A stretch of 64,000 nucleotides of DNA from Streptomonospora litoralis (GCF_004323735.1 NZ_CP036455.1:5017101-5081100), one strand, 5' to 3'; positions 18,646-27,495 are shown, counted from the stretch's first letter. The notes: generated by a model from the sequence alone, not told the origin. Translations and numbers: made by a program.

Positions 18646-19160
18646 CGGTCACCCCATGACTTCACCGTGTTCCCGACCGAAATCCGACTCCCGAGAGTAA
18701 TACGACCGTCACTCTGATTGAAGGGAGTTCTCCGGCGGAAGCGAGGGATAACCGGATCCTCACGGAGAGGTAAGCCTGCAGGCGAAAGAAAGGGACGCCA
18801 ACCTCGTGTCTAGTGATCATTTCTCTAGTGAAGAGCGATGTTCGAGACGGAAAGGTCACTTGTGATCTCCCGTCCCATGGCGGCACAGACTCCAGCGCAG
18901 CGCTCGACAAACGCCGGTACCGACGGCCCCCTCATCTCGTTCGTGCGGGGATCAGTGATGTTCGGTCAGCCGCTTCGGGGCGCCCTTGAGCCTCTTCTTC
19001 ACCAGTCGGCCGCGCGCCGGCTCCAGCACCGACGAGGCATCACGACGGCTCCGTCGCAGGGGACGGACCGCCCGAACCGACGTCGACTCGCGCAGCGGAT
19101 CTGTGACATCCTCGGCAGTAAGCTCGGTGACCGCTTCCTGCCGCATCCCTTAAGGCACCT
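18646..19160. other. Intergenic region, no gene supported
   Basis: This stretch between the lipoprotein remnant and the NUDIX gene is somewhat less GC-rich. A possible 108-codon plus-strand frame (18838-19164) and short minus frames show no family features and poor codon bias. It may be further debris of the element at tRNA-Leu. Confidence 0.45.
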
Positions 19161-19592
19161 ATGACCGCTGCTGCGACAGAGATCATCGTCCGCGCTGTCA
19201 TCTGCCGCGACGGCCGACTCCTCTTGGCGCGTCAACGCGACAAGTCCTGGTGGTTCCTGCCGGGTGGCCACGTCGACCCCGGCGAGCGGGTGGAAGCCGC
19301 TTTGGTCCGCGAGTTGGGTGAGGAACTCGGTACCGCGACCACGATCACAGGATTTCGTGGCGCGGTCGAGCACGGCTACATCGAAGACGGCATCACGCAC
19401 CACGAGCTCAATCTCGTATTCGAAGTCGCCATCACCGGCACCGAGCCGGTCAGCCATGAAGATCATCTCGAGTTCCACTGGGTAGCCCTGGATCAGCTCG
19501 TCGATGCGGACGTTCGGCCGGGCGCTCTCAAAACCGCCCTCGTCACCGCCGGGGACCGCCCCACGCAGTTCTGGCACGGGTGGAACGGCTGA
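19161..19592 (+). CDS. NUDIX hydrolase
   Basis: This 143-aa cytoplasmic pyrophosphohydrolase has a complete NUDIX box, GGHVDPGERVEAALVRELGEELG (split here as GGHVDPGE, VEAALV, RELGEELG), matching GX5EX7REUXEEXGU. Such enzymes hydrolyse nucleoside diphosphates linked to another group. The specificity cannot be read. The ends carry the usual beta strands (IIVRAVICRDGRLLLARQ). ATG 19161 follows a weak TAAGGC box. It is followed 95 nt later by a P-loop kinase-like gene on the same strand. Confidence 0.9.
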   Translation: MTAAATEIIVRAVICRDGRLLLARQRDKSWWFLPGGHVDPGERVEAALVRELGEELGTATTITGFRGAVEHGYIEDGITHHELNLVFEVAITGTEPVSHEDHLEFHWVALDQLVDADVRPGALKTALVTAGDRPTQFWHGWNG

Positions 19593-19686
19593 CGGGTCAG
19601 CCGCGGACAAATACCACTCTGCGGGAACAGGCCTTTTGCGCGTGCAGACCCTGCCGGGCGCCCACGCGTCTCTACCCTGGTGGGCC

Positions 19687-20199
19687 ATGAAGAAGGTCGC
19701 GATCGTCGGCTGCGGCGGCAGCGGCAAGTCACACCTGGCCCGCGCACTGGGCCAGGTCCTCGACGCCCCGGCCACGCACCTGGACGCCGCCTTCTACGAC
19801 GACGAGTGGAACGCCCTGCCCATGGACGAGTTCGCCCAGCTGCAGCGCGAGTTGGTCTCCCAGCCTCTTTGGGTGATCGACGGCAACTACAACTCGACAC
19901 TGCAGATCCGACTCGAAGCCTGCGACACGGTGGTCTTGATGGACGTCTCCACGATCGCCGCGCTCTACGGGATCTTCTCGCGGCAACTCCGGCACGGGGC
20001 TGGGCACAAGGGCAACGGAGTGCACAACCGCGTCCACTGGGGCGTGCTCACGTACGTCGCGACGTATCGCCGCAGGATGCGGCCGCGCGTGATGGCGAAG
20101 ATCGAGGAGTTCGCCGCCGACCGGGCCGACGTGGTTCTGCTGACCAACCGGCGCCAGACACGACGCTGGCTGCGGGAGGTCGCCGCCGAACAGGCCTGA
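19687..20199 (+). CDS. P-loop ATPase/kinase of the topology-modulation (FlaR-like) group
   Basis: This 170-aa protein has Walker A GCGGSGKSHLA at residues 8-18, a THLDAAFYDDEW segment, WVIDGNYNSTLQIRLEACDTVVLMD (Walker-B-like; ends in LMD) and a basic lid region with VHNRVHWGVLTYVATYRRR. This is the layout of the small adenylate-kinase-like proteins annotated as topology modulation or AAA family proteins. The substrate is unknown. The ATG at 19687 begins directly before the first beta strand. Its downstream neighbour is convergent and the two share a strong terminator. Confidence 0.85.
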   Translation: MKKVAIVGCGGSGKSHLARALGQVLDAPATHLDAAFYDDEWNALPMDEFAQLQRELVSQPLWVIDGNYNSTLQIRLEACDTVVLMDVSTIAALYGIFSRQLRHGAGHKGNGVHNRVHWGVLTYVATYRRRMRPRVMAKIEEFAADRADVVLLTNRRQTRRWLREVAAEQA

Positions 20200-20261
20200 C
20201 CGCTCCGCATCGCTCACGGGCGCGTTCGCGTGGGCGATGCTCAGCCTCCCAGGAGGTCATA

Positions 20262-20314
20262 CCGGCAGGTGCGGCACCGCCGACACCGATCCGTCGGCGT
20301 GCCGCACCTGCCGG
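20262..20314. terminator. Bidirectional terminator between convergent genes
   Basis: A 22-bp inverted repeat with one bulged C has arms CCGGCAGGTGCGGCACCGC... and ...GCGTGCCGCACCTGCCGG, around an 8-nt loop. It lies between the ends of the P-loop gene (+) and the VOC gene (-), and would serve both. Confidence 0.8.
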
Positions 20315-20323
20315 GGTTGAATG

Positions 20324-20686
20324 TCAGTCCTGCGGCGCGACGCGGATCCGGTTGCCATCGGGATCGGCTGCCAGGAAGGTGCGGCCGAATCCCGCGTCAT
20401 GAGGCTCATGCAGGATCGTGACGCCCGTGGACTGCCACTGCTGGAAGACGGCTTCGAGTTCCTCAGGGCCACCGTCGATGGCCAGGCAGACCTCGCTGGT
20501 TCGGGGGACCTCGGCGAGACCCTCGAACTGCTCCGCCCACAGGGCCAGGTCGGCACCGGGCCCCAGGTCGAAGGCGATGTAGCCCGGGGTTTCCAACGAC
20601 GGGCCGATACCGAGAAGCTCACCGTAGAAGCGAGCTGCGGCCGGCGCGTCGTTCACGTAGACGATGGTCACCACGGATGCGGACAT
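20324..20686 (-). CDS. VOC (glyoxalase/bleomycin-resistance fold) family protein
   Basis: This 120-aa VOC protein shows VTIVYVNDAPAAARFYGELLG at the N terminus and the end motif GRTFLAADPDGNRIRVAPQD. These are typical of the two beta-alpha-beta-beta-beta units of glyoxalase-fold proteins. Members bind metal and either modify or sequester small molecules such as drugs. ATG 20686 is chosen because it has AAAGGGA 8 nt upstream and starts the fold; an upstream frame to 20794 overlaps the divergent regulator. It is divergent from a WYL regulator 106 nt away, which probably controls it. Confidence 0.88.
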   Translation of the reverse strand: MSASVVTIVYVNDAPAAARFYGELLGIGPSLETPGYIAFDLGPGADLALWAEQFEGLAEVPRTSEVCLAIDGGPEELEAVFQQWQSTGVTILHEPHDAGFGRTFLAADPDGNRIRVAPQD

Positions 20687-20792
20687 GGTCTGTTCCCTTT
20701 CGATCGATCGTGGGCTGCGTGATCGGCACGCAGACACAGACTGACCTGCATATGCGCCGGATGATGGCGCAATTTCTGCCACGATCGAGACC

Positions 20793-21749
20793 ATGACCCC
20801 TGACCGGTTCTTCTCCCTGATGTTACTTCTTCAGTCGCGAGATGCCGTGACCACCACCGACCTCGCCGCGGCGCTGGGAGTATCGCTTCGAACGGTCACC
20901 CGGGACCTGAACTGGCTGCGGGAGGCCGGATTTCCCGTGGCCGCACAGCGTGGCCGGTCCGGAGGAGTCACCGTGCTCCCCGGCACGGGGCTCGACCTCA
21001 GCCGACTCACCCCGGGTGAGAGGCAGACCCTGTCGGTGACGGGACTGGATGACAAGCAGCGGGACGACCTCAACGCCTCCACCGAGACCCGGCACGCGCT
21101 CGCCAAGCTCGCCACGACACATCCGGGCCACTCTGAGGACCTGATTCCGCTCACCGAGGCCGTACAGGTCGACAGTCGCCCCTGGCTCCAATCACGACTC
21201 GACGGCACACCCCCGGCTGCGCTCATCGGCCCGGTGCGGCGGGCCCGGCAACTGCGGATCGAGTACAGCAGCTCTCACGAATCACCACCGAGCACGCTCG
21301 TCGTCGATCCCTACGGGCTCCTCGCCAAGGCCGGCATCTGGTATCTCGTCGCCGACTGCGACCGAGCACCACGGATGTTCCGCCTCGAGCGGATCACGTC
21401 ATGGACTGAAACCGGTCACCGACGACGGCTACGTCCCCGCCAGACATTGCACAGCGTCACTGCCGGCCTCACCGCACAGTGGGAACACGACCACGTCGTC
21501 GAAGTCTCCGCGACCATCGACGCATCCCAGCTCGAACGTGCGCACCGGATCTTCGGACCACGCCTCCGCCTGCAGAAGCACGCAGACGAAACCGCCCCCT
21601 ACGAGGCCACCATCAGGTTCCTGCACCTTGAAGATGTGCGGGCGCTGCTGCCGTTCGGCAGGTCCATCACCGTGCATGGGCCCGTCGAGGCCAAGGCGCG
21701 TCTACACGACCTCGCTCCCGAGCTGGCCGACCATCACAGGCCGTCATGA
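20793..21749 (+). CDS. HTH-WYL transcriptional regulator (YafY/DeoR-like)
   Basis: This 318-aa regulator has an N-terminal winged helix of the HTH_11 type (LLQSRDAVTTTDLAAALGVSLRTVTRDLNWL). A wing (GFPVAAQRGRSGGVTVLPG), a WYL domain (RIEYSSSHE... VDPYGLLAKAGIWYLVADC, FRLERITSW) and a WCX-like C-terminal domain follow. WYL domains sense small ligands or nucleic acid. The gene is divergent from the VOC gene, and a shared intergenic operator is likely. TPDRFFSLM is the usual N-terminal pattern for the family, which supports ATG 20793. Confidence 0.92.
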   Translation: MTPDRFFSLMLLLQSRDAVTTTDLAAALGVSLRTVTRDLNWLREAGFPVAAQRGRSGGVTVLPGTGLDLSRLTPGERQTLSVTGLDDKQRDDLNASTETRHALAKLATTHPGHSEDLIPLTEAVQVDSRPWLQSRLDGTPPAALIGPVRRARQLRIEYSSSHESPPSTLVVDPYGLLAKAGIWYLVADCDRAPRMFRLERITSWTETGHRRRLRPRQTLHSVTAGLTAQWEHDHVVEVSATIDASQLERAHRIFGPRLRLQKHADETAPYEATIRFLHLEDVRALLPFGRSITVHGPVEAKARLHDLAPELADHHRPS

Positions 21750-21880
21750 ATCTACTTGGCCCACGATGGTCGGTACGCATCTCATGAGATCACCGGCGCG
21801 CGCCGGGAGCACCACCCCATCCGTTGTCCGTGAGGGCGCTGCCGGGATCGGAACTACAAGGAGGTTCCCCGGCGGCAGGG

Positions 21881-22123
21881 TCAGGTGCGCACGGCCGGAG
21901 ACGACCAGCTACCGCGCGGCCTCGGCCGGTGGGTGCGCCACCAGGCCAGCAGCGTGAGGCCGTCGATGCTGTCGCGTTCGTGCAGCCCTTCGGCGTCCAT
22001 CAGGTAGAAGTGGCCGCTGCGTTCGCCGAACCAGACGATCAGGCCGGGATGGGCGGCCTGCACGTTGGCAGCGGCGGTGTGCTCGGCGGCATAGCGAGGG
22101 GTGCGTCCCCAGCGTGCAGTCAC
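21881..22123 (-). CDS. Small hypothetical protein, last gene of a three-gene unit
   Basis: This 80-aa protein reads MTARWGRTPRYAAEHTAAANVQAAHPGLIVWFGERSG, then HFYLMDAEGLHERDSIDGLTLLAWW. It has no recognised domain, but the alternating hydrophobic pattern looks like a genuine small folded protein. Its ATG overlaps the stop of the DUF6907 gene by 4 nt (ATGA), so translation is probably coupled. It belongs to a minus-strand operon HATPase-DUF6907-this gene. Confidence 0.65.
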   Translation of the reverse strand: MTARWGRTPRYAAEHTAAANVQAAHPGLIVWFGERSGHFYLMDAEGLHERDSIDGLTLLAWWRTHRPRPRGSWSSPAVRT

Positions 22124-22530
22124 GATTCCTCCTCGGATGTGGAAGCGGCCCGGTGGGCGGCGGTGCGCATCCCCTCGGCCAGCTCGGGATCGCCGTGCGG
22201 CACTGCCTCTACCGCTTCAGCGAGCGAGCGCGCCTGGGCGGGGGTGATCCGGGCGGTGTAGGCGCCGCTGCCGGCTGGGGCGTGCATCCGCAGTTCGACG
22301 TACGGTGCTGCCGGTTGCGTGTGGGGGGCGCGGCCGTCGATGCGCTCGTGCCCGATCACGGCCACGGTCAGGGCGACGGTGCCGTGGGTCCCGCGGTAGG
22401 TGGTGCTTTGGTGGATGCACCACGCCTGCCCGCGGATGGATCGTTCGGGATGTCTGCCGCGGCACCACCAGGGGCATCCGGGCGTGTTCATGTCCTGCGG
22501 GGCGGCCGCGGGGGCGTGGGGGCGGATCAT
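22120..22530 (-). CDS. DUF6907-like protein
   Basis: This 136-aa protein has a CPWWCRGRHP motif near its N terminus (two Cys and a His, a likely metal site), then an H-S-x-T-Y region, alternating strands and a helix ARSLAEAVEAV near the C terminus. This is the pattern of the actinobacterial DUF6907 family, of unknown function, often found beside HATPase regulators. It overlaps both neighbours by 4 nt. ATG 22530 is preferred; GTG 22539 is possible. Confidence 0.6.
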   Translation of the reverse strand: MIRPHAPAAAPQDMNTPGCPWWCRGRHPERSIRGQAWCIHQSTTYRGTHGTVALTVAVIGHERIDGRAPHTQPAAPYVELRMHAPAGSGAYTARITPAQARSLAEAVEAVPHGDPELAEGMRTAAHRAASTSEEES

Positions 22531-23108
22531 GGTGACCACCCGCCGGGAACGTCGGCGCTGAACCCATCGAGCGCCTCGAGGTCGTCGGTTTCCTGCCGAC
22601 CGGGGTGCGCGCCGGTGGACGGGAGCGCGGCGCCCGGCTGCTGTGGGCCGGGACTCCGATGGGCCGGGCTCGCTTCATCCCGCGCCGCGGTTTCGTCCAG
22701 CGGAGCCGAATCGAAGACGAGCAGTGCCCATACGGAGTGGCCGCCGTCGGCATGGTCGATGGTTCCCCAGGCACGGGCGGTGGACTCGATCAATAAGAGT
22801 CCGCGGCCTTCGGTCTCCACCCCACCGGGGGTGCGCAGACGGGGCACGGTCGGTGTGACAGGGCGCGGGCCGTCATCGGCGACTTCGACGACGCACCCGC
22901 ACACCAGGGGCGCGACGGTCAGTCCGATCCTGCCGTCGGGCAATCCGCTCCTCGTGTGGCGATAGGCGTTGGTGACGAGCTCCGAGACGATGAGCTGGGC
23001 CTCGAAGAGCAAGGGATGACTCGGACCGAGGACGGTGGTGACCCGGGGCCGAGCGATGCCGGCGGCTTCGGGAGTGCCGGGGAGCCAGCACTGGTGTTCG
23101 GGGGACAT
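22527..23108 (-). CDS. ATP-binding protein, HATPase_c_2 (anti-sigma factor kinase-like)
   Basis: This 193-aa regulator has a single GHKL ATPase fold: N box ELVTNAYRHT, G1 region VVEVADDGPRP and G2 region EGRGLLLIESTARAWG. Such proteins resemble SpoIIAB/RsbW and, in actinomycetes, act as anti-sigma factors or serine kinases. The C-terminal 55 residues are Pro/Ala-rich and variable. ATG 23108 has a perfect AGGAGG 7 nt upstream. It heads a minus-strand unit with the DUF6907 gene and a small unknown, and is divergent from an HTH-DUF5753 gene; this neighbourhood is common in actinomycete regulatory islands. Confidence 0.85.
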   Translation of the reverse strand: MSPEHQCWLPGTPEAAGIARPRVTTVLGPSHPLLFEAQLIVSELVTNAYRHTRSGLPDGRIGLTVAPLVCGCVVEVADDGPRPVTPTVPRLRTPGGVETEGRGLLLIESTARAWGTIDHADGGHSVWALLVFDSAPLDETAARDEASPAHRSPGPQQPGAALPSTGAHPGRQETDDLEALDGFSADVPGGWSP

Positions 23109-23358
23109 CCGCAGGCCTCCTGGAGGGCTCCGGGGCCAGGTCAAGACACCGTCACGGTCGTCACTGACGTGCGTGGGGCGAACCGGCGCCCCTGTGTCTG
23201 ACCGGGCCGGATGAAGGGCTGTTCCGAACTCTCAGTATCACGATCAACTCACACACACGCAATCCATACTGAGGAAATTTTCCCTAGCGTGGATTGCGGT
23301 AAGTTGGTTCGGTGATGTCCGATGCGCCAAACTGGAGCTGCGAACTGGGAGGTGTCGA

Positions 23359-24228
23359 GTGGGCCAGAGCCCGGCAGGCGTCGCGCGGCGGACGATCGCC
23401 CGCGTCATGCGGCAGGCCCGCGTGCGGGCGGGCATCAAATCCGGAACCGCCGCGCACCACGCCGGCATCGCGCCCGGAACCCTGACCAAGTACGAAAAGG
23501 CGGAGAACCCCTGGCCCGTCTCGGTCGTGCACCTGCTGGCCGAGTACTACGGGCTCTCCACCGACGACCGCGACCGCATCGTCAGCCTCGCCCGCCAGCG
23601 CGATCCCGGCTGGTGGCAGCGCCACGGCGACAGCGTCCCCGCCTGGTTCGAGCCCTACCTCGGACTCGAGCAGGAGGCCCACACCCTCCACAACTACGAG
23701 GACGGCACCGTCCCCGGCTTGCTGCAGACCGCCGACTACGCCAGGGCCGTCCTCACTGCAGACATCGACGCCGGCTCACACGACCAGATCGCCGCCCAAG
23801 TCGAGATCCGCACACGCCGCCAAGACCGGCTCACTGATGAAGAGCCGCTGACGTTCAACGCGGTCATCAACGAAGCCGCCCTCTACCGCGTCGTCGGCGG
23901 CACCGCGGTCATGCGCGAGCAGCTTCAGACGCTGCTGGATCGCGCCGAGTTGCCCAACGTCGACCTCCGGATCCTGCCGTTCGAGGCCGGCGCCCACACC
24001 GGCAGCGAAGGCTCCTTCGTCATCATGCAGTTCCCCGGCATCCTCGACGACGTCGCCGCCGGCGACGTGGTGCTGGTGGAATACCGCATCGGCGCGCTCT
24101 ACCTGGAAGAGGAGTCCGAAACCACCTCCTTCTCCCAGGTCTTCCAGCGTCTACGGGAAACCGCGCTGACCCCTGAGGAGTCCCGGCGACGTATCCAGCA
24201 CCTGCTCCAGGAGAGATACGCACCATGA
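23359..24228 (+). CDS. XRE-family regulator with DUF5753 domain (Scr1-type)
   Basis: This 289-aa protein has an N-terminal HTH (VMRQARVRAGIKSGTAAHHAGIAPGTLTKYEKAENP), then the DUF5753 domain from about residue 85 (EPYLGLEQEAHTLHNYEDGTVPGLLQT ... DLRILPFEAGAHTGSEGSFVIMQF). The domain is thought to sense a ligand. GTG 23359 follows GGGAGG by about 6 nt. Its stop overlaps the ATG of a DUF397 gene (ATGA). DUF5753-DUF397 pairs are one of the most common regulator pairs of actinomycetes and have been likened to antitoxin/toxin pairs, though this is not proven. Confidence 0.93.
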   Translation: MGQSPAGVARRTIARVMRQARVRAGIKSGTAAHHAGIAPGTLTKYEKAENPWPVSVVHLLAEYYGLSTDDRDRIVSLARQRDPGWWQRHGDSVPAWFEPYLGLEQEAHTLHNYEDGTVPGLLQTADYARAVLTADIDAGSHDQIAAQVEIRTRRQDRLTDEEPLTFNAVINEAALYRVVGGTAVMREQLQTLLDRAELPNVDLRILPFEAGAHTGSEGSFVIMQFPGILDDVAAGDVVLVEYRIGALYLEEESETTSFSQVFQRLRETALTPEESRRRIQHLLQERYAP

Positions 24229-24434
24229 GGCACGAGGCGACCAACGAAAGCCCTGGATTGCGCTGGCACAAGTCCAGCTACTCCGGCGGCGCGGGCGGCA
24301 ACTGCGTCGAGGTCGCAGCTGTTTCCGACGAACGTCTGATCCGCGACAGCTACCAGCCGGAGGCGGGCGTTCTGGAGTTCTCGGTTCGGGAGTGGACAGC
24401 GTTCCTCGCCTCGGCTCGGCGCGAGGATCTGTAG
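24225..24434 (+). CDS. DUF397 domain protein
   Basis: This 69-aa protein has the family signatures LRWHKSSYSGG, NCVEVA, IRDSYQP and EFSVREWTAFLA. DUF397 proteins pair with XRE-DUF5753 regulators; BldB is a distant relative. It is translationally coupled to the upstream regulator by a 4-nt overlap. Confidence 0.93.
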   Translation: MRHEATNESPGLRWHKSSYSGGAGGNCVEVAAVSDERLIRDSYQPEAGVLEFSVREWTAFLASARREDL

Positions 24435-24506
24435 GGCTGCTCGGCCTGCTCCCCCAGGTGTGTGGCGCCTTCAGCCATGCCTGCTCACTCCACCGCTATG
24501 AGGGAC

Positions 24507-25229
24507 TCACTCTCCAGCACGAACAGTGAGAACACGGCCAACAAGGTCACGGATATCGACCGACTCCAACGTGCCCAGGACCAGGTCCGCTCCCACTTCC
24601 GTCAGCTCATCGACGGAGCTGGTTCCAGAGGCGACTGCGATGACGCCCACTCCGGCCTCTCGCGCCGCTGCGATGTCCTTGGGGGTGTCTCCGATAAGGA
24701 CGGCCCTCTCCCTCGGCACCGGCATGCCCCCTCGTTCCGCAGCTCGGGCGAGAGCGACCTCGACCAGCCGCGGCCGGTAGGAGTCGTCGTCACCGTAGGC
24801 TCCTACTGCCAGGTCCAAATGGCGATCCAAGCCGAACGCGCTCAGCTTGACCTGCGCCGCTCGTCTTGTGTTGCCCGTCAGCGCACTCTGCATCACGCCG
24901 GGTTCCGTCGCCAGGGCACCAAGGGCCTCCTCGACGCCGGGCAGGACGCGCCCCCGCTCCCGGAGTTCATCCGAACGGGCGCGGTACCCGTCCGCCTGTG
25001 CGGCGGCGAAACGCTCGAACAGCCCTTCCTCGCGGTCCTTGATCCCATTGAGCTCCAGGGTCTTCTCCAATAGCACCGGTTCCGTGTGCCCGTGGGCCGT
25101 GGCCATGCCGGCGCTCATCGTGGCTCCGGTGGCCTTCTCGAACGCTTCCCGGAACACAGTGCTGCCCACACCGCGGGTCTCGATCAACGTGTGGTCGACG
25201 TCCCAGAGGACGAGGCAGCGGGGCAGCAT
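24507..25229 (-). CDS. HAD superfamily hydrolase (phosphoglycolate phosphatase-like)
   Basis: This 240-aa HAD phosphatase has motif I DVDHTLIET (nucleophile Asp; a His replaces the usual Gly), motif II SALTGNT and motif III/IV IGDTPKDIAAAREAG. An alpha-helical cap lies between. It probably dephosphorylates a small metabolite. ATG 25229 is preferred to ATG 25265 because GGAG lies 6 nt before it and the fold starts two residues later; the longer form adds MARARFPLLEPP and has no ribosome site. It is divergent from an HTH-TPR regulator. Confidence 0.88.
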   Translation of the reverse strand: MLPRCLVLWDVDHTLIETRGVGSTVFREAFEKATGATMSAGMATAHGHTEPVLLEKTLELNGIKDREEGLFERFAAAQADGYRARSDELRERGRVLPGVEEALGALATEPGVMQSALTGNTRRAAQVKLSAFGLDRHLDLAVGAYGDDDSYRPRLVEVALARAAERGGMPVPRERAVLIGDTPKDIAAAREAGVGVIAVASGTSSVDELTEVGADLVLGTLESVDIRDLVGRVLTVRAGE

Positions 25230-25312
25230 CGGCGGCTCCAACAAGGGGAATCGGGCGCGGGCCATTTACCATGTACCCCCACGGACGCTGTTCCAGCCAG
25301 GAGGGCGGGATC

Positions 25313-26521
25313 ATGTCGCTGGGTCAGATCTTCGCGCAACGTGTGCGGTGGCATCGCACTCGGCAGGGTAAATCCCAGGCAGTGGTAGCAGGACTCGCGG
25401 GCCTTAACGCCGAGTACCTCGGACAGATCGAGCGTGGATACCGGATCCCGTCATTGGATGTCGTCGAGGCTATCGCCGGAGCTCTCGGGGTTTCCGTGCC
25501 CGAACTGGTAGCCGAGAGCAGTGAGCGCCCCTCACCCGCTCCCGACGTTCTATTGGCGTCTGAACTGCACCGCGCTCTTCTCCTCCAGCAGGAAGCCTCC
25601 TCTGGCCGCAGTACCGACGAGCTACAGGAAGCGGTCGAACACGCCTGGCGCCTCTGGCAAGGGGCCGCGGACCGCTACAGCCGTCTGGCCGCTGTGGTCC
25701 CCGACCTGATCGGTGACGTCGCTACAATCAACGCCCCCGGAGCAACCGATCCCCTCCTTGAGCACCGAGTGGCAACCGACGCCTATGCTCTCTTGCGGAC
25801 TGTGGCTCGGCGCATCGGGCGCCCCGACCTGGCGTTGGTCGCGGCCGATCGTGAGCGTCGGGCCGCCGAACAGACAGAGGACGATGTCCGCCTGGCACGG
25901 GCGAATTGGAACCTCGCACACGCGTTGCTGGGGCAGCAGGAGCCCCAAACAGCCGAGGAAATCGCCTTAGCGGCCATCGCCGATATCAAAGGGCATGGAA
26001 CCCGCGAAGCCGCAGCGATCAGCGGCGCGCTGTGGCTGGCCGCCGCTGTGGCCGCCGCGCGTAGTCAACGAAGATTCGCGGCCATCGAGCGCATCAGGGA
26101 CCATGCTCGCCCCCTCGCGGAAAAAACCGGGGAAACCAATGTGGGGCGAACCGCCTTCGGACCGACCAACGTCGCCCTACACATGGTCAGTGTCGAACTC
26201 GAGGACGGCCACACCGCCGACGCCCTGGCTATCGCCGACGAAATCGATCCGGCTCCGCTCCAATCACGTGAGCGCCGCACAACTCTCGCGCTCGACCTCG
26301 CCCGCAGTCACGCAATGCGGTCCGAGCCAGGGGCTGCGCTGCTGCATCTGCTAGAAGCCGAGCAGAGCAGCGCTGAGGAACTTCGCTACAACCCGACGGC
26401 GCACGACACCGTGCGCCGGGTATTCCAGCGCGCCCGTCCGTCGCTTCGCAAGCAGCTCACCGCTTTCGCCCAGCGTGTCGGCATCGAAGACGAACTCGCC
26501 GCCGGTCACACGCTTTCCTAG
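25313..26521 (+). CDS. XRE-family regulator with TPR-like helical domain
   Basis: This 402-aa regulator has an N-terminal HTH (FAQRVRWHRTRQGKSQAVVAGLAGLNAEYLGQIERGYRIPSLDVVEAIAGALGV). A long all-helical region with repeated Ala/Leu/Arg helices, typical of TPR-containing actinobacterial regulators, follows. ATG 25313 follows an AGGAGG box by about 7 nt. It sits at the start of the plus-strand run that contains the lanthipeptide genes and may be a cluster-associated regulator; a role in that cluster is inference from position. Its codon use is less GC-biased than that of the P450 genes downstream. Confidence 0.85.
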   Translation: MSLGQIFAQRVRWHRTRQGKSQAVVAGLAGLNAEYLGQIERGYRIPSLDVVEAIAGALGVSVPELVAESSERPSPAPDVLLASELHRALLLQQEASSGRSTDELQEAVEHAWRLWQGAADRYSRLAAVVPDLIGDVATINAPGATDPLLEHRVATDAYALLRTVARRIGRPDLALVAADRERRAAEQTEDDVRLARANWNLAHALLGQQEPQTAEEIALAAIADIKGHGTREAAAISGALWLAAAVAAARSQRRFAAIERIRDHARPLAEKTGETNVGRTAFGPTNVALHMVSVELEDGHTADALAIADEIDPAPLQSRERRTTLALDLARSHAMRSEPGAALLHLLEAEQSSAEELRYNPTAHDTVRRVFQRARPSLRKQLTAFAQRVGIEDELAAGHTLS

Positions 26522-26618
26522 CTCTGCGCTAGGACGTCGCAACGCTAGTAGGCCTGGTTACACCCTTCCGTAGGTTCGTCCTCGCTGCATGATCCACCAC
26601 GCTGCGAGGAGACAAGGA

Positions 26619-26834
26619 ATGGCCGACTGCCGAACGCCTTTGGCGACATGCGCGTCCGCAGTGGCGCGGGCGCACCGATGCCACCGGCCAGTGTCCGTCG
26701 ATGGACACAGCATATTCGGGCAAGGACCGGACTTCGCTATCCGCAAGACCTTCGGGACAACACCGGCCGTTCGCCAATACGTCGTGTGGTCGGGCAGCGA
26801 ATGCGCACCGGCCAATGAGGCAGGTGCGTCGTGA
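26619..26834 (+). CDS. Small hypothetical protein, coupled to the next gene
   Basis: A 71-aa frame starts at ATG 26619, which has GAGGAGA about 7 nt upstream, and ends in a 4-nt GTGA overlap with the next gene. The protein has three Cys, several Arg and His, and the segment DGHSIFGQGPDFAIRK. No family is recognised. The ribosome site and the coupling are the main evidence that it is real. Confidence 0.45.
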   Translation: MADCRTPLATCASAVARAHRCHRPVSVDGHSIFGQGPDFAIRKTFGTTPAVRQYVVWSGSECAPANEAGAS

Positions 26835-27418
26835 GCAGAGCTGACGACAATGCCGCTGGCGCCCTGGCCCGTCTGCGCTGGCATTATCCCCACTGGGACA
26901 TCCGGTATTACGCCGCCACCTCGCTGCCCGAACGCGGCGTGTTCGTGGCCAGCATCGCACCGGCTCCCGAGTTCCTTAGAGGAGTTCTAACCGCAGCGGC
27001 TGCCAGCGAGGAAGGGCTCCTTCGGCAGTTGGAGATCCATGACCCCGTGGCGAGCCGCATCGCAGAGGCCGCCGGCACGGGCACGCGGGATCTCCCTGCA
27101 GGCGAAGAAGCTGTAGCTCGGCTTCAGGGGCAGCATCCCCGGTGGCGGATCCGCTACGAGACCGGCCCCGGCGGCGGCCGGTTCGTGGCCACACGGCCAC
27201 GAACGGCTGAGCAGGCCGCGCTCGGGCTGCTGGAGACCGTGACCGCCGCCAACGCCCTGGAGCTGGCGCACCGCCTGGCCTACCAGGACGCCCTGACCGC
27301 CGGCGCGGAAGCGATCGCCCAGGACATCGATATCGATCCCGAAGACCTGATCGAGGGCGCCGCCGACCTGGTCGCCGGCTGCGAGGAACTTCTGCGCCGT
27401 GCCGCCGGAAGCTTCTGA
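26831..27418 (+). CDS. Hypothetical protein with an internal duplication
   Basis: This 195-aa protein contains two similar segments of about 35 residues. The first has ALARLRWHYPHWDIRYY...VFVASIAP (residues about 11-44) and the second AVARLQGQHPRWRIRYETG...RFVATRP (about 94-124). Each looks like a helix followed by two strands. Each segment is followed by helices; the C-terminal 65 residues are helical and acidic. No known domain is recognised. It starts with GTG in a 4-nt overlap with the upstream small gene and lies 77 nt before the P450 pair, so it may belong to the same transcript. Confidence 0.7.
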   Translation: MSRADDNAAGALARLRWHYPHWDIRYYAATSLPERGVFVASIAPAPEFLRGVLTAAAASEEGLLRQLEIHDPVASRIAEAAGTGTRDLPAGEEAVARLQGQHPRWRIRYETGPGGGRFVATRPRTAEQAALGLLETVTAANALELAHRLAYQDALTAGAEAIAQDIDIDPEDLIEGAADLVAGCEELLRRAAGSF

Positions 27419-27495
27419 CGCAACGCCACCGGTGCACTCGGACCGGACCGGGTTCCCGCTCGACCGCCCCTCCCTCGTGTGAAAGCGACACCGCC

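Noticed and set aside
18838-19164. 108-codon plus-strand frame before the NUDIX gene
   Set aside because: It has no recognisable domain, poor third-position GC bias and no good ribosome site, and it overlaps the NUDIX start.
22114-22965. Plus-strand frame opposite the DUF6907 and HATPase genes
   Set aside because: The minus strand has the GHKL motifs, a perfect AGGAGG and coupled overlaps. The plus frame has no family features.
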